Shown here: one piece after another, positions 8,649-18,977 of the stretch | Layout of the letters: each line of letters begins with the position of its first letter | Position numbering within the stretch: position 1 is the first letter of the stretch | Assembly (NCBI GenBank): GCA_015478775.1 | Contig: JADMKP010000008.1 | Location: 310,076-374,075 of the forward strand | DNA from: Fermentimonas sp. | GTDB lineage: Bacteria > Bacteroidota > Bacteroidia > Bacteroidales > Dysgonomonadaceae | Direction: 5' to 3' | DNA: 64,000 nucleotides | Made by a program: the position numbers and the translations under genes | Notes under the pieces: generated by a model | What the model saw: the letters and a program-made list of their open reading frames with translations, nothing else | The model's database searches: none | Told to the model about the DNA's origin: nothing

Positions 8649-10349
8649 TCAATTCGAATAATAGGGTAAACTCTTAAATGTATAAGTATCATCCCAACCA
8701 GCATTTTGCTCTAATACCCCTTCGGAGAGGGTGATTTGCGAATCGGGAATCTTCCAGAAGCCGCCACCCGTAGCACTATATCTTTGCATGTAATCAAAAG
8801 ATCCAAATGTATATTTCGATGCAACGCCTCTGTTTGTGATATTCAATCCCTGTTGGTTCTCAACAATCTTCTGCACATCGCCCCATCTGCGGAGGTCGTT
8901 CCAGCGCAAAGCCTCAAAACAAAGTTCATACCTGCGCTCTTTCTTAATCGCTTCCAAAGAATAAGCAACTGGCGGAAGGTCGGCACGCTCTCTAACCCTG
9001 TTCAAATAAGTATTAGTTTGCGATAGCTCAGAGTGCATCAGGTAAACATCGGCAAGACGAATAAGAATCAAATCATTATTCAATCCACCCTGGCGATTGT
9101 TTGGTCCACCATAAAAATATCCAAAAGTCTGAATCATGTTCGATCCCTCATAAGCACTCACTCCCAAATATTTCTTAGCCCATAAGCGAGTTTTCTCCAC
9201 CTCTTTAGTCTTATCACCTGCATAATTAGGAATCTCATCCCCCTCATTTAAAATGGAACCAACCCTACGATAATCACCTGCATAATCAGGATCCTCAGCC
9301 CAATCGTTCCACAAATTAGTATTCACCGGACCGTTAGAGTAACCCTGCGCAGCAAACGGAAAGCTAGTAGCACTTGTCAAACGCATATTATAATACTCAA
9401 TAATTCTATTGAAATAACCATTCACGCCCGAGTTTGCAAACTTCATTGCAAAAAGCGTCTCCTTGCTGTTATCTCCTTCCCACACCAGGCCATTATCACT
9501 AACATACTCATAATCCTTACCAGTATATATATTCGTATATGGCCACAAATTACGCTGGTCGCTAACCAAAGAGTGCCCGCTGTTGGCAATACAGTCCTCA
9601 AGATACGATATCACTTGCTGTTTGGTTATTTCACCCCCACCTGCAATTGGCAAAGATGTTTTATTATAAAACCCTGTGTAAAACAAAAATGCACGAGCCA
9701 TAAGAGCCTCAGCCGCCCATTTCGATGCATGGCCGTTGCCATACTGCGGAAATGGATCCGAAGGAAACAATGAAATTGCCTGCTCCAGGTCATACCCAAT
9801 CTGAGCATACACCTCATCGGCACTGTTTTTAGGAATATTTTCAGGCGTAGTAGACAATTTTAGCGGCACCTGTCCAAATACCTGAATCAGATCCAGATAA
9901 AAATAAGCCCTCAAAAAATGAGTCTCGGCAAGCAATCTCTGTTTCACCTTATCGTCGTTCCACACCTCAATGTTATCAAGAGTCTCAAGAGCATTGTTAG
10001 CTCTAAAAATACCAGCGTAGCGAGTTTGCCACAAGTTCTCAAAAGCACTTATTTTGCTATTAAGAAGGCGGTCCAACGATTGTGCACCAACATTACTGGT
10101 GCTTCCCCCTCCCAATCGGTCGTCACTTGCAATATCAAAAACCATAAAAGGATGCTCCTCTGGGTCAGTTATCAAATCATTCATTGCCATGTATATACCC
10201 GTAATCATCTGTTCCGCTTCATCTTGCGTAGTTGGGAAATTAGAAGTATTCTTCTTTGTGAAACTTTCAGTATCCAGAAAACTCTCACAGCCGGCAAAAG
10301 CTAATAGTAATAGTGTCGCTGCTATTATTTGTATATATATATTTCTCAT
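8649..10349 (-). CDS. SusD/RagB family nutrient-binding outer membrane lipoprotein (second pair)
   Basis: The 566-residue protein has a lipoprotein signal (LLLLAFAGCESFLD) and the SusD start FLDTESFTKKNTSNFPTTQDEA. The helical core shows LRAYFYLDLIQVFGQVPL and AAEALMARAFLFYTGFYNK; the C-terminus has RRYELCFEALRWNDLRRWGD, the conserved family end motif. Length is typical. It follows its SusC partner by 16 bases and ends before a terminator, so the pair forms a two-gene operon in this window. No glycoside hydrolase is attached, so the substrate is open; the divergent hybrid sensor is its likely regulator. Confidence 0.95.
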   Translation of the reverse strand: MRNIYIQIIAATLLLLAFAGCESFLDTESFTKKNTSNFPTTQDEAEQMITGIYMAMNDLITDPEEHPFMVFDIASDDRLGGGSTSNVGAQSLDRLLNSKISAFENLWQTRYAGIFRANNALETLDNIEVWNDDKVKQRLLAETHFLRAYFYLDLIQVFGQVPLKLSTTPENIPKNSADEVYAQIGYDLEQAISLFPSDPFPQYGNGHASKWAAEALMARAFLFYTGFYNKTSLPIAGGGEITKQQVISYLEDCIANSGHSLVSDQRNLWPYTNIYTGKDYEYVSDNGLVWEGDNSKETLFAMKFANSGVNGYFNRIIEYYNMRLTSATSFPFAAQGYSNGPVNTNLWNDWAEDPDYAGDYRRVGSILNEGDEIPNYAGDKTKEVEKTRLWAKKYLGVSAYEGSNMIQTFGYFYGGPNNRQGGLNNDLILIRLADVYLMHSELSQTNTYLNRVRERADLPPVAYSLEAIKKERRYELCFEALRWNDLRRWGDVQKIVENQQGLNITNRGVASKYTFGSFDYMQRYSATGGGFWKIPDSQITLSEGVLEQNAGWDDTYTFKSLPYYSN

Positions 10350-10365
10350 TATCTGTTCCTCCTAA

Positions 10366-13300
10366 TTAAAATGTAAGATTCATACCAACCATAAGTGTGC
10401 GTGAGCTAGGATAGTAGCCGTTGTCAATTCCCGATGCCCAGTTGGTATCGGCACTAAAGCCAATCTCCGGATCCATCCCCGAATAGCCCGAGATAGTAAA
10501 TAAGTTCTGTGCTGTCACATAAAGCCTTAATCGTGATACAGGCAAATTTCTGAAACCCTTCTTAAAATCATAACCAAGGGTGATGTTAGACATCTTCACA
10601 TAATCGGCATCCTCCAGATATATATCCGAAATATCAATATGATTCACGTTCTTGCCATATGCAAAAGCAGGGTATTTGTTGGTCGATCCCTCACCATCCC
10701 AGTAACGAGTTACATCCTTATTGGTATAATTATCGTTGGGTGTATCAGAAAACGATCTGTAAGATCTCAAAATCTGCATACCAAAAGCACCATAAGCAGT
10801 AAGCGATAAATCAAAACCCTTATATGCCACATTGAGGTTAAAACTACCTGTAAAATCGGGGTGCGGATTGCCAATCATCGTTTTATCTTCCGCATTAATC
10901 TCACCATCACCATTAGTATCAGAGAAAATCAAATCACCCGGCTTTGGTGTATCCTGTCGCACAGCATTACCATCGCCCAGCCAACTGTCAATCTCACCCT
11001 GATTCTGAAACACCCCAAGCGTCTTATAACCCCAGAAATAACCCATTGGGTAACCCACCTCAACGCGGAACGATTCAGTAGTGTTTTCAGCAATAACCGC
11101 TTCCGGACCATGAATAATACCTTCACTATTGGCAAGTCTAATCACCTCATTGGCGTTGTGAGCCATGTTAAGCGAAGCCCCGTAAGTAAAATCATTGCCA
11201 ATTTTATCATTCCAGGTAAGAGCAAGTTCCACACCCTTATTCTGCACGTCACCACCATTAATAAACGGCGCACCTGCACCATAAATTAGCAATGTTGGCG
11301 CCACCACCAGCCAGTCTTTAGTAGTCTTAGTATACCAGTCGAAATTAACTCCCAACTTCGATTTCAAAAAGCGAGCATCAAAACCTAAGTCCAACTGCTC
11401 CGAAGTCTCCCAGGTTACATCTTTGTTTGCAAGCAAATCGGGATAACCTCCAGTAGAAGGAGTGGCCTTATCATTAAAATAATAAGCATTAGTATTAAAA
11501 GCGATAGTTGCCAGGTACTGAAAATTATCAATGTTAGCATTACCGTTTTGTCCCCAGCTACCACGCAACTTCAAAAAGTCCAGCCAGTTATCATTGCCCC
11601 TCATCCACTCTTCCGAAGTAACAATCCATCCAGCAGAAACAGAAGGAAAATAACCCCATCTGTTTCCTCTGGCAAAGTTAGATGAACCATCTGCACGCAT
11701 AATAAGCGAAGCCAAATATTTCTCACCATAATTATAATTAATGCGACCAAAGAATGAAGCCAAACTGCCGTCGGAGTTCGGTCCACCACCCATTTCAGAG
11801 TTAGTAGTGTCAAGTCCCTGCGTATTGTCAATATAAGCATGATCAAACGATCCGGGGAATAACGCATATGAGTTCTTCGCCGATAAATCTTCACCAAATC
11901 CCCATTTCTCAACAGACTGTCCAACAAGTGCATTGAAGTTATGAGCAGCCAAATTAAAATCGTAGTTCACCGTATTCTCAAGTGTCCACTGTGAGCTCCA
12001 CGATTGCGACTGGCTAATGTCGTCCGTCGGATTGGCTGTTTTAGAAGATAGTATATATTCCGCTACATAGCTGCGCGATGAGTTCTGAGAAAACTGATAA
12101 CCCACGCTACTCCTGAATGTAAGGTTGGCAAGCGGTGCAATCTCAAGATAAGCATTTGACTGCAACAATCGCGAAATAGAATTTCTGTTGTTACGGGTAT
12201 AATCAAGTTGTGCAAGCGGGTTGTTTATCGACTGATCAAACATCCATCCATTCTCCTGCATATCCTTGTAAATATAATAATCGCCATTAGCATTATATGC
12301 CGGTAGCAGTGGGGTCATCTTCAACAAGTTGCGCACGTTGTTGCTATACATCCTGCCAATCTGCACACCCTTTCTGTCGTAGTTAGAATAAACCACATTC
12401 TCACCAAACTTTACAATATCTCTGCCATCCTTTTTCCATAAAGAATGCTGAGAATTTATACGAGCTGTATACCTGTTGTACTTAGGAGTTGCAGGAAAAC
12501 CAATAGTTCCCACCTGCTTTAAATATGAAAAACCCATTGCAAACTTCGAGTAATCCGATCCACCCGTAAGATTAATAGAATGATTAGAAACGGGAGCATT
12601 TTTTACGGTCGATTCCTCCAGCCAGTTTGTGCCGTTCCATGAACCATTATTAATGGCGGTTAACAAGTCTGCTGGCAGTTCCTTAGTCCAGTCATACAAT
12701 AAACCACCCGTGGGGTCCTGCGTTAGAAATGCCGCATTAACCATAGTCATATACTCTTTGGCATTTGCCGGACGCACACCATTTGTTATAGCGTTTTGCA
12801 CACCATAATAACCATCGTACGAAACCTGTGTCTTTCCTGCTTTACCCTGTTTTGTGGTAACCAGCAACACACCATTGGCGGCACGAGCACCATATATAGC
12901 TGCAGAAGCCGCATCCTTCAAAATATCTATCGATTCAATATCACTAGGGTTAAGAGCATTAATAGAGCCACCCGGAACACCGTCAATAACGTACAAGGGA
13001 CTGTTGCTTGATGTGGTACCCAACCCTCGAATGTTAATTCTGTAATTCTCACCCACCTGTCCCGAGCTTTGCGTAATGTACACACCCGGGCTCTGGCTTT
13101 GCAGTGCACCCAGCACACTGGTGGTATTTAATTTCTCAATATCATCACCCTTCACCTGAATGGTGGCGCCGGTAACCAGTTTCTTTTGCTGTACACCATA
13201 TCCCACAACCACCAGTTCATTTAGCCATACATCATCTTCCACAAGCGTGACATTATATTGAGTTCTGTTACCTTCAACATTAACAAGTTGAGTGTTAAAC

Positions 13301-13536
13301 CCAATAAACGAAAATTCAAGTACTGAGTTTTCACTAACTGTAAGGCTAAACTGTCCATCAATATCGGTGGACGTACCGTTAAAAGTACCCTTTTCAATAA
13401 TAGAAACACCTGCCAGCGGTTCGTTAGCATCCGACACCACCCCTCTCACTGTAATAGTAGCCTGCGCCAAAGCACCCGTGGTAAACACTGATATTAGGAG
13501 GCAACCAACAAAAAGTCTGCGTAATTTCACTCTCAT
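10366..13536 (-). CDS. SusC/RagA TonB-dependent transporter (second pair, no STN domain)
   Basis: The 1056-residue transporter has a signal peptide (LLISVFTTGALAQ), a carboxypeptidase-regulatory-like domain (ITVRGVVSDANEPLAGVSII), the plug start ELVVVGYGVQQKKLVTGA, plug motifs LQSQSPGVYITQSSGQVG and LYVIDGVPGGSINALNPSDI, and a barrel ending in Phe (LMVGMNLTF). It lacks the STN domain of the other SusC here, which fits control by a hybrid two-component system rather than by sigma/anti-sigma. The region upstream is shared with that divergent regulator gene. Confidence 0.95.
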   Translation of the reverse strand: MRVKLRRLFVGCLLISVFTTGALAQATITVRGVVSDANEPLAGVSIIEKGTFNGTSTDIDGQFSLTVSENSVLEFSFIGFNTQLVNVEGNRTQYNVTLVEDDVWLNELVVVGYGVQQKKLVTGATIQVKGDDIEKLNTTSVLGALQSQSPGVYITQSSGQVGENYRINIRGLGTTSSNSPLYVIDGVPGGSINALNPSDIESIDILKDAASAAIYGARAANGVLLVTTKQGKAGKTQVSYDGYYGVQNAITNGVRPANAKEYMTMVNAAFLTQDPTGGLLYDWTKELPADLLTAINNGSWNGTNWLEESTVKNAPVSNHSINLTGGSDYSKFAMGFSYLKQVGTIGFPATPKYNRYTARINSQHSLWKKDGRDIVKFGENVVYSNYDRKGVQIGRMYSNNVRNLLKMTPLLPAYNANGDYYIYKDMQENGWMFDQSINNPLAQLDYTRNNRNSISRLLQSNAYLEIAPLANLTFRSSVGYQFSQNSSRSYVAEYILSSKTANPTDDISQSQSWSSQWTLENTVNYDFNLAAHNFNALVGQSVEKWGFGEDLSAKNSYALFPGSFDHAYIDNTQGLDTTNSEMGGGPNSDGSLASFFGRINYNYGEKYLASLIMRADGSSNFARGNRWGYFPSVSAGWIVTSEEWMRGNDNWLDFLKLRGSWGQNGNANIDNFQYLATIAFNTNAYYFNDKATPSTGGYPDLLANKDVTWETSEQLDLGFDARFLKSKLGVNFDWYTKTTKDWLVVAPTLLIYGAGAPFINGGDVQNKGVELALTWNDKIGNDFTYGASLNMAHNANEVIRLANSEGIIHGPEAVIAENTTESFRVEVGYPMGYFWGYKTLGVFQNQGEIDSWLGDGNAVRQDTPKPGDLIFSDTNGDGEINAEDKTMIGNPHPDFTGSFNLNVAYKGFDLSLTAYGAFGMQILRSYRSFSDTPNDNYTNKDVTRYWDGEGSTNKYPAFAYGKNVNHIDISDIYLEDADYVKMSNITLGYDFKKGFRNLPVSRLRLYVTAQNLFTISGYSGMDPEIGFSADTNWASGIDNGYYPSSRTLMVGMNLTF

Positions 13537-13735
13537 AATTTTACATTGTTTTTGATATTAGTTCACTTGAGAATTACACAAAGTAAAAAAATAAGTTAAT
13601 GCGATAATGATAATATCCTTTATAAAAATGAAAATATATTGGAAAAAAATAATTTTGTCATATATTTTCATTTCTTTGCGTGTTCTTTCTATATCCTTCT
13701 TGGCTAATTATACTATTTTTGTTGCATAGCCAAAT
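13537..13735. promoter_or_regulatory. Divergent promoter region between SusC and the hybrid two-component regulator
   Basis: This 199-base AT-rich gap separates oppositely oriented genes. On the plus strand TATTTTTG (13714-13721) fits a -7 box only ~14 bases before the regulator start, without a clear -33 TTTG. On the minus strand TTACTTTG (13586-13579) is a one-mismatch -7 box for susC. Weak core elements on the susC side would suit an activator-dependent promoter. Confidence 0.45.
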
Positions 13736-16700
13736 ATGTGTAACATGAATTATTTCCTCGCTTCTATACTATCTCTGTTTATGCTTTCCTCCATGTCGGG
13801 AGTAAACGAAAGCCTGTCTCATAATTCAGTTTGGGTTATGTTGCAGGACAGTCGCGGTGTAATGTGGTTTGGCACAAAAGAAGGTTTAAATTGTTATAAC
13901 GGATATGATAATACTGTTTATAAATACGACCCATCCGATTCACATTCATTAGGAAATAGTTTTATTAGGGCCCTGTATGAAGTCACTCCCGGCGAAGAAC
14001 TTTGGGTAGGCACAGACGAAGGATTATATATATGCGATATACCAAATGGGGAGTTCACCAGATTCAATGTCTCCACTCCCGATGGAACAATCATCAACGG
14101 TACTGTCAACGCTATCACCAAAATTCATGATGATCTTTGGATATCTGAAATTGATAAGGGCTTCTACCGCTACAACCTTTCCAATGGCGATTTAAAATTT
14201 TATCCAACCGGCAAATTCCACTGGAGCATTGCCACAGATAATTATGGAAGTATATGGGTTGCATCATTTGAAGGGGGTGTGTACAGATACAACAGGCAGA
14301 CAAACAGCTTCCTGTTTTCAGCTATTAATAATGAAGGAGTTGTAAACTCCGATTATGACACCCGTTCTTTTTTTTATGATGCTATAAATGATTGCATGTG
14401 GATTGGCACATTTATAAAGGGAATTGTAAGATATGATTTCAAAACTCACAAATGGAGTGAGTATCAAATCAATGATGGCAGCGATCTCCTCTACGAAATT
14501 AATTCCATTACAATGTACTCATCAAATGAGTTGGCATTGGGTACAGAAAAAGGACTCTACTCATTTAATACCATCTCTCACAAATTCGAAAAACAAGCCA
14601 ATATTCAGTCCATCTTTTCACTCATACACGATAGAGAAGGTGGTATTTGGGCAGGTACATATTACGACGGAGTACAATATTTGAGTCCCGGATACAAAGC
14701 AATCATTCAGCACACTATCCCCGATACGCAGGGAAGGGTGGTTTCTGCTTTTGTTACAGATCAAAACGATAAAAACAAGATATGGATCAGTGCCCGTGAC
14801 GTACTGGGAGGATTAACAAGATACGATAAGCTAACTGGTGATTATGTAGAGTTTGATAATCTTATGCCCTATCATAACATCCGCAGTCTCTCATATTTCG
14901 ACAATGCTTTATGGGTGGGAACATATTCCAATGGCATGATAAAGATTGGAGATAATGGCAGAACTCAACATTTTAGTCGTACCGAAGGCAACTTCACAAC
15001 ACTTTCTCATAATTCTGTTTATTCCATATTTCAGGCATCAGACAAAACAATTTACGTTGGTACAATAATGGGTCTCGATATATACGATCCTGTTAATAAT
15101 GTATTTACCAATGTTCCCGAAATTCGTAATACCCGCGTGCATAGTATCATAGAAGATCATTTGGGACTAATATGGGTTGCCACTTACCAGCAAGGACTTT
15201 ATTGTTATAACCCTGCCACTGACACATGGGTTTCATATCGTCATAATCACGAAAAAGGATCACTGCCCAGCGACCGTCTTATATGTTTGTACGGCGACAA
15301 GCAACAGCGTCTATTCATAGGAACCGAGGGCGCCGGGATGTGTCGCTTCAATTATCAAACACAAACATTTGAACCTATTTCCGATCAAATATCAATTTCA
15401 ACGGGAATCATCTGCTCAATAGTTGGTGATGAACAAGGTAATTTATGGATAAGCAAGAGTAATTCCATCAACAAAATCGATATCGAAAATGGTAAAATTC
15501 AGGTTCTCGAAGAGAGCATTGGCATGAAGGGAAACTACTATACATATAACAGCTCGTATATAGATGGAGACGGATTGCTATATTTTGGTTATACGGGCGG
15601 ATATGTAACCATCAACACTAGTTTGCTCACAACCCTCAAAGTGCCACCTCGTTTAATGTTAACAGGTGTGAGGAATTACGAGAATCTAACCGAATACGAC
15701 TACACAAAGCCTATCACCATCGGTCCATATAACCCCTCCATAAACTTCAATTTTGTAGCATTGAGCTATAAATTTCCCGCGCATAATAGTTACACGTACT
15801 ACCTTGAGGGTCATGAAGAAGAATGGTTGCACACAACAACAAACCGCTCAGCTTCATATATCAACCTGCCACCCGGAAAATACCGTTTTCATCTAAAAGC
15901 CGCAAACAGCGATGGGGTGTGGGCCGACGAATCGGAATGGATTTCACTTCCGCTTACCGTTAAAAAGGTGATATGGCAGCGCAACTTTATGATAATTCTA
16001 TATATAGCTTTTCTATTATTGCTTATATACTTCACAATATATCTATCTCGCAAAAAAGAGGGTAAGAAGCTCGAAGACAAAATGACTCACTATCAAATAG
16101 AGAAAGATAAAGAACTCTATAAGCGACAGATACAGTTTTTCACCAATATCATTCATGAGATACGTACACCGCTTAGTTTAATTAAGGCACCGCTCGAAAG
16201 TATCATACAAACTAGCACCGCCAATGAAGAAACAAGCGAAAATCTTCAGGTGATGGATCGCAACGTAGAAAGATTGCATACGCTGGCCGATCAACTACTC
16301 GACTTCAGAAAAATAGAGCAAAACACCATCGTCTTCAACTTCAAACCTCACGATTTAAGAGAAATAGTTCAGCGTGTATCTTACCGATTTAAAGCCGCTT
16401 GTCGTCTCAAATCCATCGATTATGAGGAGTCTCTGCCCGAGGAACCCCTAATTTGTAGTGTCGACTCAGAAGCAATCAATAAAATTCTCAGCAACCTCCT
16501 TTCTAATGCATTAAAGTATGCCGTATCAAAAATTAAAGTGCAATTAACTCGTACCGATAAAAATATATCTCTGGAAGTAATTAACGATGGCAGTCATATT
16601 CCCGAGAAGTATTGGGAAAGCATATTTCAGCCCTTCTTTCAGGTCAACGAAGATAAAGACATCTTTCGCAAAGAGGGTAGTGGCATCGGGCTGGCACTCG

Positions 16701-17662
16701 TAAAATCACTTGTCGAGAATCACACCGGAAAAATTAAGGTATATAGCGAACCCAATTATACAATATTCACGGTCACAATACCATACGTAAAATCGTCGCC
16801 CAACCTATCCTCGCTCACCGACGATCTACTGGATGAAGACATAATCCTCTCAGAAGAATTTGATTATCAAGATCAGGACGACAAAAAGGAGTTTGTGAAT
16901 ACACTACTTATAGTAGAAGATAATTTAGAGATGCTCAACTTCCTGAAGAATAATTTCGCGCGTCTCTACAATGTACTCACCGCCAAAAACGGCAACGAGG
17001 CACTAGCCCGTTTAGAAGAAAACACCATTATAGACGTAATCATCACCGATATATTAATGCCCGAGATGGATGGCGTGGAGCTATGCAAGGCAATCAGGTC
17101 GATGACCATGTTCTGCCACATACCCATCATTTTGCTTACTGCACAAACCGATATACGCTCAAAAACCGAAGGACTCGATTACGGTGCCGATGTTTTTATC
17201 GAGAAACCCTTCTCTCTAGAGTTTCTAAAAGCACAAGTTGCAAGCATCATAAAAAACCGCAACCAGCTAAAAGAGGTATTCACCACATCACCGTTTATAC
17301 CGCCACAAAGCATTGCACACAACACATACGATATTGAGTTTCTAACCAATATCAATAAAATAATTATGAACAACCTGTCGGAGTCGGGCAACATTATAGA
17401 AACCCTGGCAAACGAAATGGCTATAAGTCGCTCAAGCCTTCACAAGAAAATAAAATCCATCTCCGGCATGACGCCCAACGACTATATACAGCTCATCCGC
17501 CTCAAAAGAGCAGCCGAACTACTTAGTGGCAACGAATATCAAATCAGTGAAATTGCATATCTGGTAGGATTCAACAGTCCCTCATACTTTTCCAAATGCT
17601 TCTATAATCAATTTGGAATGCTGCCGAGGGATTTTGTGATGAAGACGAAGGTTGAGAGTTGA
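13736..17662 (+). CDS. Hybrid two-component system sensor kinase/response regulator (HTCS)
   Basis: The 1308-residue protein combines sensor and regulator. In order: signal region; two seven-bladed regulator propellers (~25-640) with repeated W-GT motifs (VMWFGTKEGLNCYN, ELWVGTDEGLYI); Y_Y_Y domain (~660-740, YYLEGHEEEWLHTT); one transmembrane helix (~755-775); histidine kinase with phospho-acceptor His ~806 (FTNIIHEIRTPLSLIKAPLE) and ATPase N box (NLLSNALKYA) and GSGIGLALVKSLVENHTG; receiver with Asp ~1105 (VIITDILMPEMDGVELC) and Lys in IEKPFSLEFL; C-terminal AraC-type helix-turn-helix (SEIAYLVGFNSPSYFSKCFY). HTCS proteins bind a glycan fragment in the periplasm and activate an adjacent SusCD operon, here the divergent one. 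ATG at 13745 is an alternative start. Confidence 0.95.
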   Translation: MCNMNYFLASILSLFMLSSMSGVNESLSHNSVWVMLQDSRGVMWFGTKEGLNCYNGYDNTVYKYDPSDSHSLGNSFIRALYEVTPGEELWVGTDEGLYICDIPNGEFTRFNVSTPDGTIINGTVNAITKIHDDLWISEIDKGFYRYNLSNGDLKFYPTGKFHWSIATDNYGSIWVASFEGGVYRYNRQTNSFLFSAINNEGVVNSDYDTRSFFYDAINDCMWIGTFIKGIVRYDFKTHKWSEYQINDGSDLLYEINSITMYSSNELALGTEKGLYSFNTISHKFEKQANIQSIFSLIHDREGGIWAGTYYDGVQYLSPGYKAIIQHTIPDTQGRVVSAFVTDQNDKNKIWISARDVLGGLTRYDKLTGDYVEFDNLMPYHNIRSLSYFDNALWVGTYSNGMIKIGDNGRTQHFSRTEGNFTTLSHNSVYSIFQASDKTIYVGTIMGLDIYDPVNNVFTNVPEIRNTRVHSIIEDHLGLIWVATYQQGLYCYNPATDTWVSYRHNHEKGSLPSDRLICLYGDKQQRLFIGTEGAGMCRFNYQTQTFEPISDQISISTGIICSIVGDEQGNLWISKSNSINKIDIENGKIQVLEESIGMKGNYYTYNSSYIDGDGLLYFGYTGGYVTINTSLLTTLKVPPRLMLTGVRNYENLTEYDYTKPITIGPYNPSINFNFVALSYKFPAHNSYTYYLEGHEEEWLHTTTNRSASYINLPPGKYRFHLKAANSDGVWADESEWISLPLTVKKVIWQRNFMIILYIAFLLLLIYFTIYLSRKKEGKKLEDKMTHYQIEKDKELYKRQIQFFTNIIHEIRTPLSLIKAPLESIIQTSTANEETSENLQVMDRNVERLHTLADQLLDFRKIEQNTIVFNFKPHDLREIVQRVSYRFKAACRLKSIDYEESLPEEPLICSVDSEAINKILSNLLSNALKYAVSKIKVQLTRTDKNISLEVINDGSHIPEKYWESIFQPFFQVNEDKDIFRKEGSGIGLALVKSLVENHTGKIKVYSEPNYTIFTVTIPYVKSSPNLSSLTDDLLDEDIILSEEFDYQDQDDKKEFVNTLLIVEDNLEMLNFLKNNFARLYNVLTAKNGNEALARLEENTIIDVIITDILMPEMDGVELCKAIRSMTMFCHIPIILLTAQTDIRSKTEGLDYGADVFIEKPFSLEFLKAQVASIIKNRNQLKEVFTTSPFIPPQSIAHNTYDIEFLTNINKIIMNNLSESGNIIETLANEMAISRSSLHKKIKSISGMTPNDYIQLIRLKRAAELLSGNEYQISEIAYLVGFNSPSYFSKCFYNQFGMLPRDFVMKTKVES

Positions 17663-17984
17663 TGGGAGTATTTCCATTCCTCCATTATATTAATTATACA
17701 GTGGAACAAATAAGTGATCGAGGGAATCTTTTTTAATTTTAATAATTCTGAACCCCGATTTTGCTTCCCCCAATGGTCTTCATTAAGTAATACGATGAAA
17801 TATAAGATATGCGATATTCTTTTTCAATTCGACTATCTTAACGAGCCAGCTTTATTTTATAAATGTAAAATATTATATAATGAGGGAAAAAAGGAATCGC
17901 AAAAAACATTTATGATAGTTTTTGCATAGAGTACCAAAACTCATTGGGCTTACCATATGCCATATCATTTATGAATGTATGTAA

Positions 17985-18155
17985 AATGAAGCCGGAGTTT
18001 TAGAATGCTTTTTGAGTAGTTGCCACTATCCAACCTTTGGTGATACCTCATATGCACATGGCCGTGAGATGAGCTATTTACGCGCATCTGTTTACACAAC
18101 CGTTGTACATAAGAGAGTAGGTACTTCCGTACGTTGTGTAAGAGACAACTACTGA
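17985..18155 (+). pseudogene. Remnant of a fibrobacter succinogenes major paralogous (FISUMP)-type domain, C-terminal end
   Basis: The plus-strand frame at 17985-18155 ends in RVGTSVRCVRDNY, which resembles the C-terminal G-SVRCVRD signature of FISUMP surface domains. Only ~56 codons remain open; a stop lies directly upstream (TAA at 17982) and no start or signal peptide is present. Intact family members are secreted lipoproteins of 200 residues or more. I read it as a decayed fragment; the identification rests on the short C-terminal motif. Confidence 0.5.
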
Positions 18156-18234
18156 TATAATTTATTAGTTCATGAATGAAATGAACGATATTTAGCAAAC
18201 TTCTTTTTTAGATTATCAAAAATTAGATGTTTTA

Positions 18235-18463
18235 GTGAAGTTTGTGAAGTTTGTGAAGTTTGTTATTCAAACTTATTTTTTTAAACCAGAAAAAAGTAAT
18301 TTTTGTGAATCATGAATTGAGGTTGATTATGTGAATTACGTGAACAATATAGGTTTTTATAGATGTAAAAATAAATATTAATACATTATTGTTAATAAAA
18401 ATTAGCTATATAATTAAATTAAAAAGTTTTGATTATATTCTTCACAAACTTCACAAACTTCAC
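18235..18463. repeat. Perfect 24-bp inverted repeat built of 9-bp units
   Basis: Three tandem copies of GTGAAGTTT occupy 18235-18261. The reverse complement, CTTCACAAA-type units at 18440-18463, pairs exactly with 18235-18258. The arms are separated by 181 bases of AT-rich DNA with no gene. More GTGAA words follow the left arm (18305-18345) and more TTCAC words follow the right arm (18548-18672), so the symmetry extends beyond the perfect core. Function unknown. Confidence 0.85.
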
Positions 18464-18794
18464 CGATGCTCTATAACCCTTATGTCTGCAATGTTTCAAA
18501 ATAGACCTAGGTAAAAATATCAATAAAATTGGTGTATTTTAGTGCACAGACTTCACTTTTTCTTCACCTCAAATGTTAATTGTAACCAGTTGCTCCCTTA
18601 TAATAGTATGTTATATTATTCAAATTATATATTAAAAAAATTATTGTTTGATTTCTCGTTCACTTCATTCACCTTATTCATCCAACAAATGTAAAATAAA
18701 CAATAAATAGTTTAAAATACTACGCTAAGCTCTCTTTAATTAACTATTGATACTTTTTAAATTCACTGTAAAAAAAAATAGAAAGTTTAGAAAA

Positions 18795-18830
18795 TATGCT
18801 TCATATGCTTCATATGGTTCATATGGCTTC
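18795..18830 (+). repeat. 9-bp tandem direct repeat array
   Basis: Four contiguous units: TATGCTTCA, TATGCTTCA, TATGGTTCA, TATGGCTTC. It lies 148 bases before the DUF6266-type start codon and shares the 9-base period of the inverted repeat at 18235-18463, although the unit differs. Confidence 0.8.
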
Positions 18831-18977
18831 AAAATCATACATTCTCCGTCCTTCGCTCGGATCCTCCTCGAAAATTTCAATGAGAATCCAGCCAAAGTCC
18901 AGCCCATCTCGTCACTTAAAAGCATGGCAGTTCTCATAATTTTTACTATATTGTGCTTATTATAAAATATTGATATC

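Larger units (their letters stand above)
17663..18977. other. 1.3-kb non-coding, repeat-bearing region
   Basis: No intact gene is supported. An open frame at 17714-17929 (71 codons) matches nothing I know. A gene remnant lies at 17985-18155. The stretch 18235-18680 is rich in GTGAA on its left side and TTCAC on its right, including a perfect 24-bp inverted pair, and a second 9-bp direct-repeat array lies at 18795-18830 just ahead of the DUF6266-type gene. Local AT content is very high. Confidence 0.6.

Noticed and set aside
17714-17929. 71-codon open frame after the hybrid sensor gene
   Set aside because: No motif, no ribosome-binding or promoter signal, AT-rich context; kept only as a note in the gap description.
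18235-18463. CRISPR array
   Set aside because: The units are 9 bp, contiguous and inverted; there are no spacers of constant length and no cas genes in the window.
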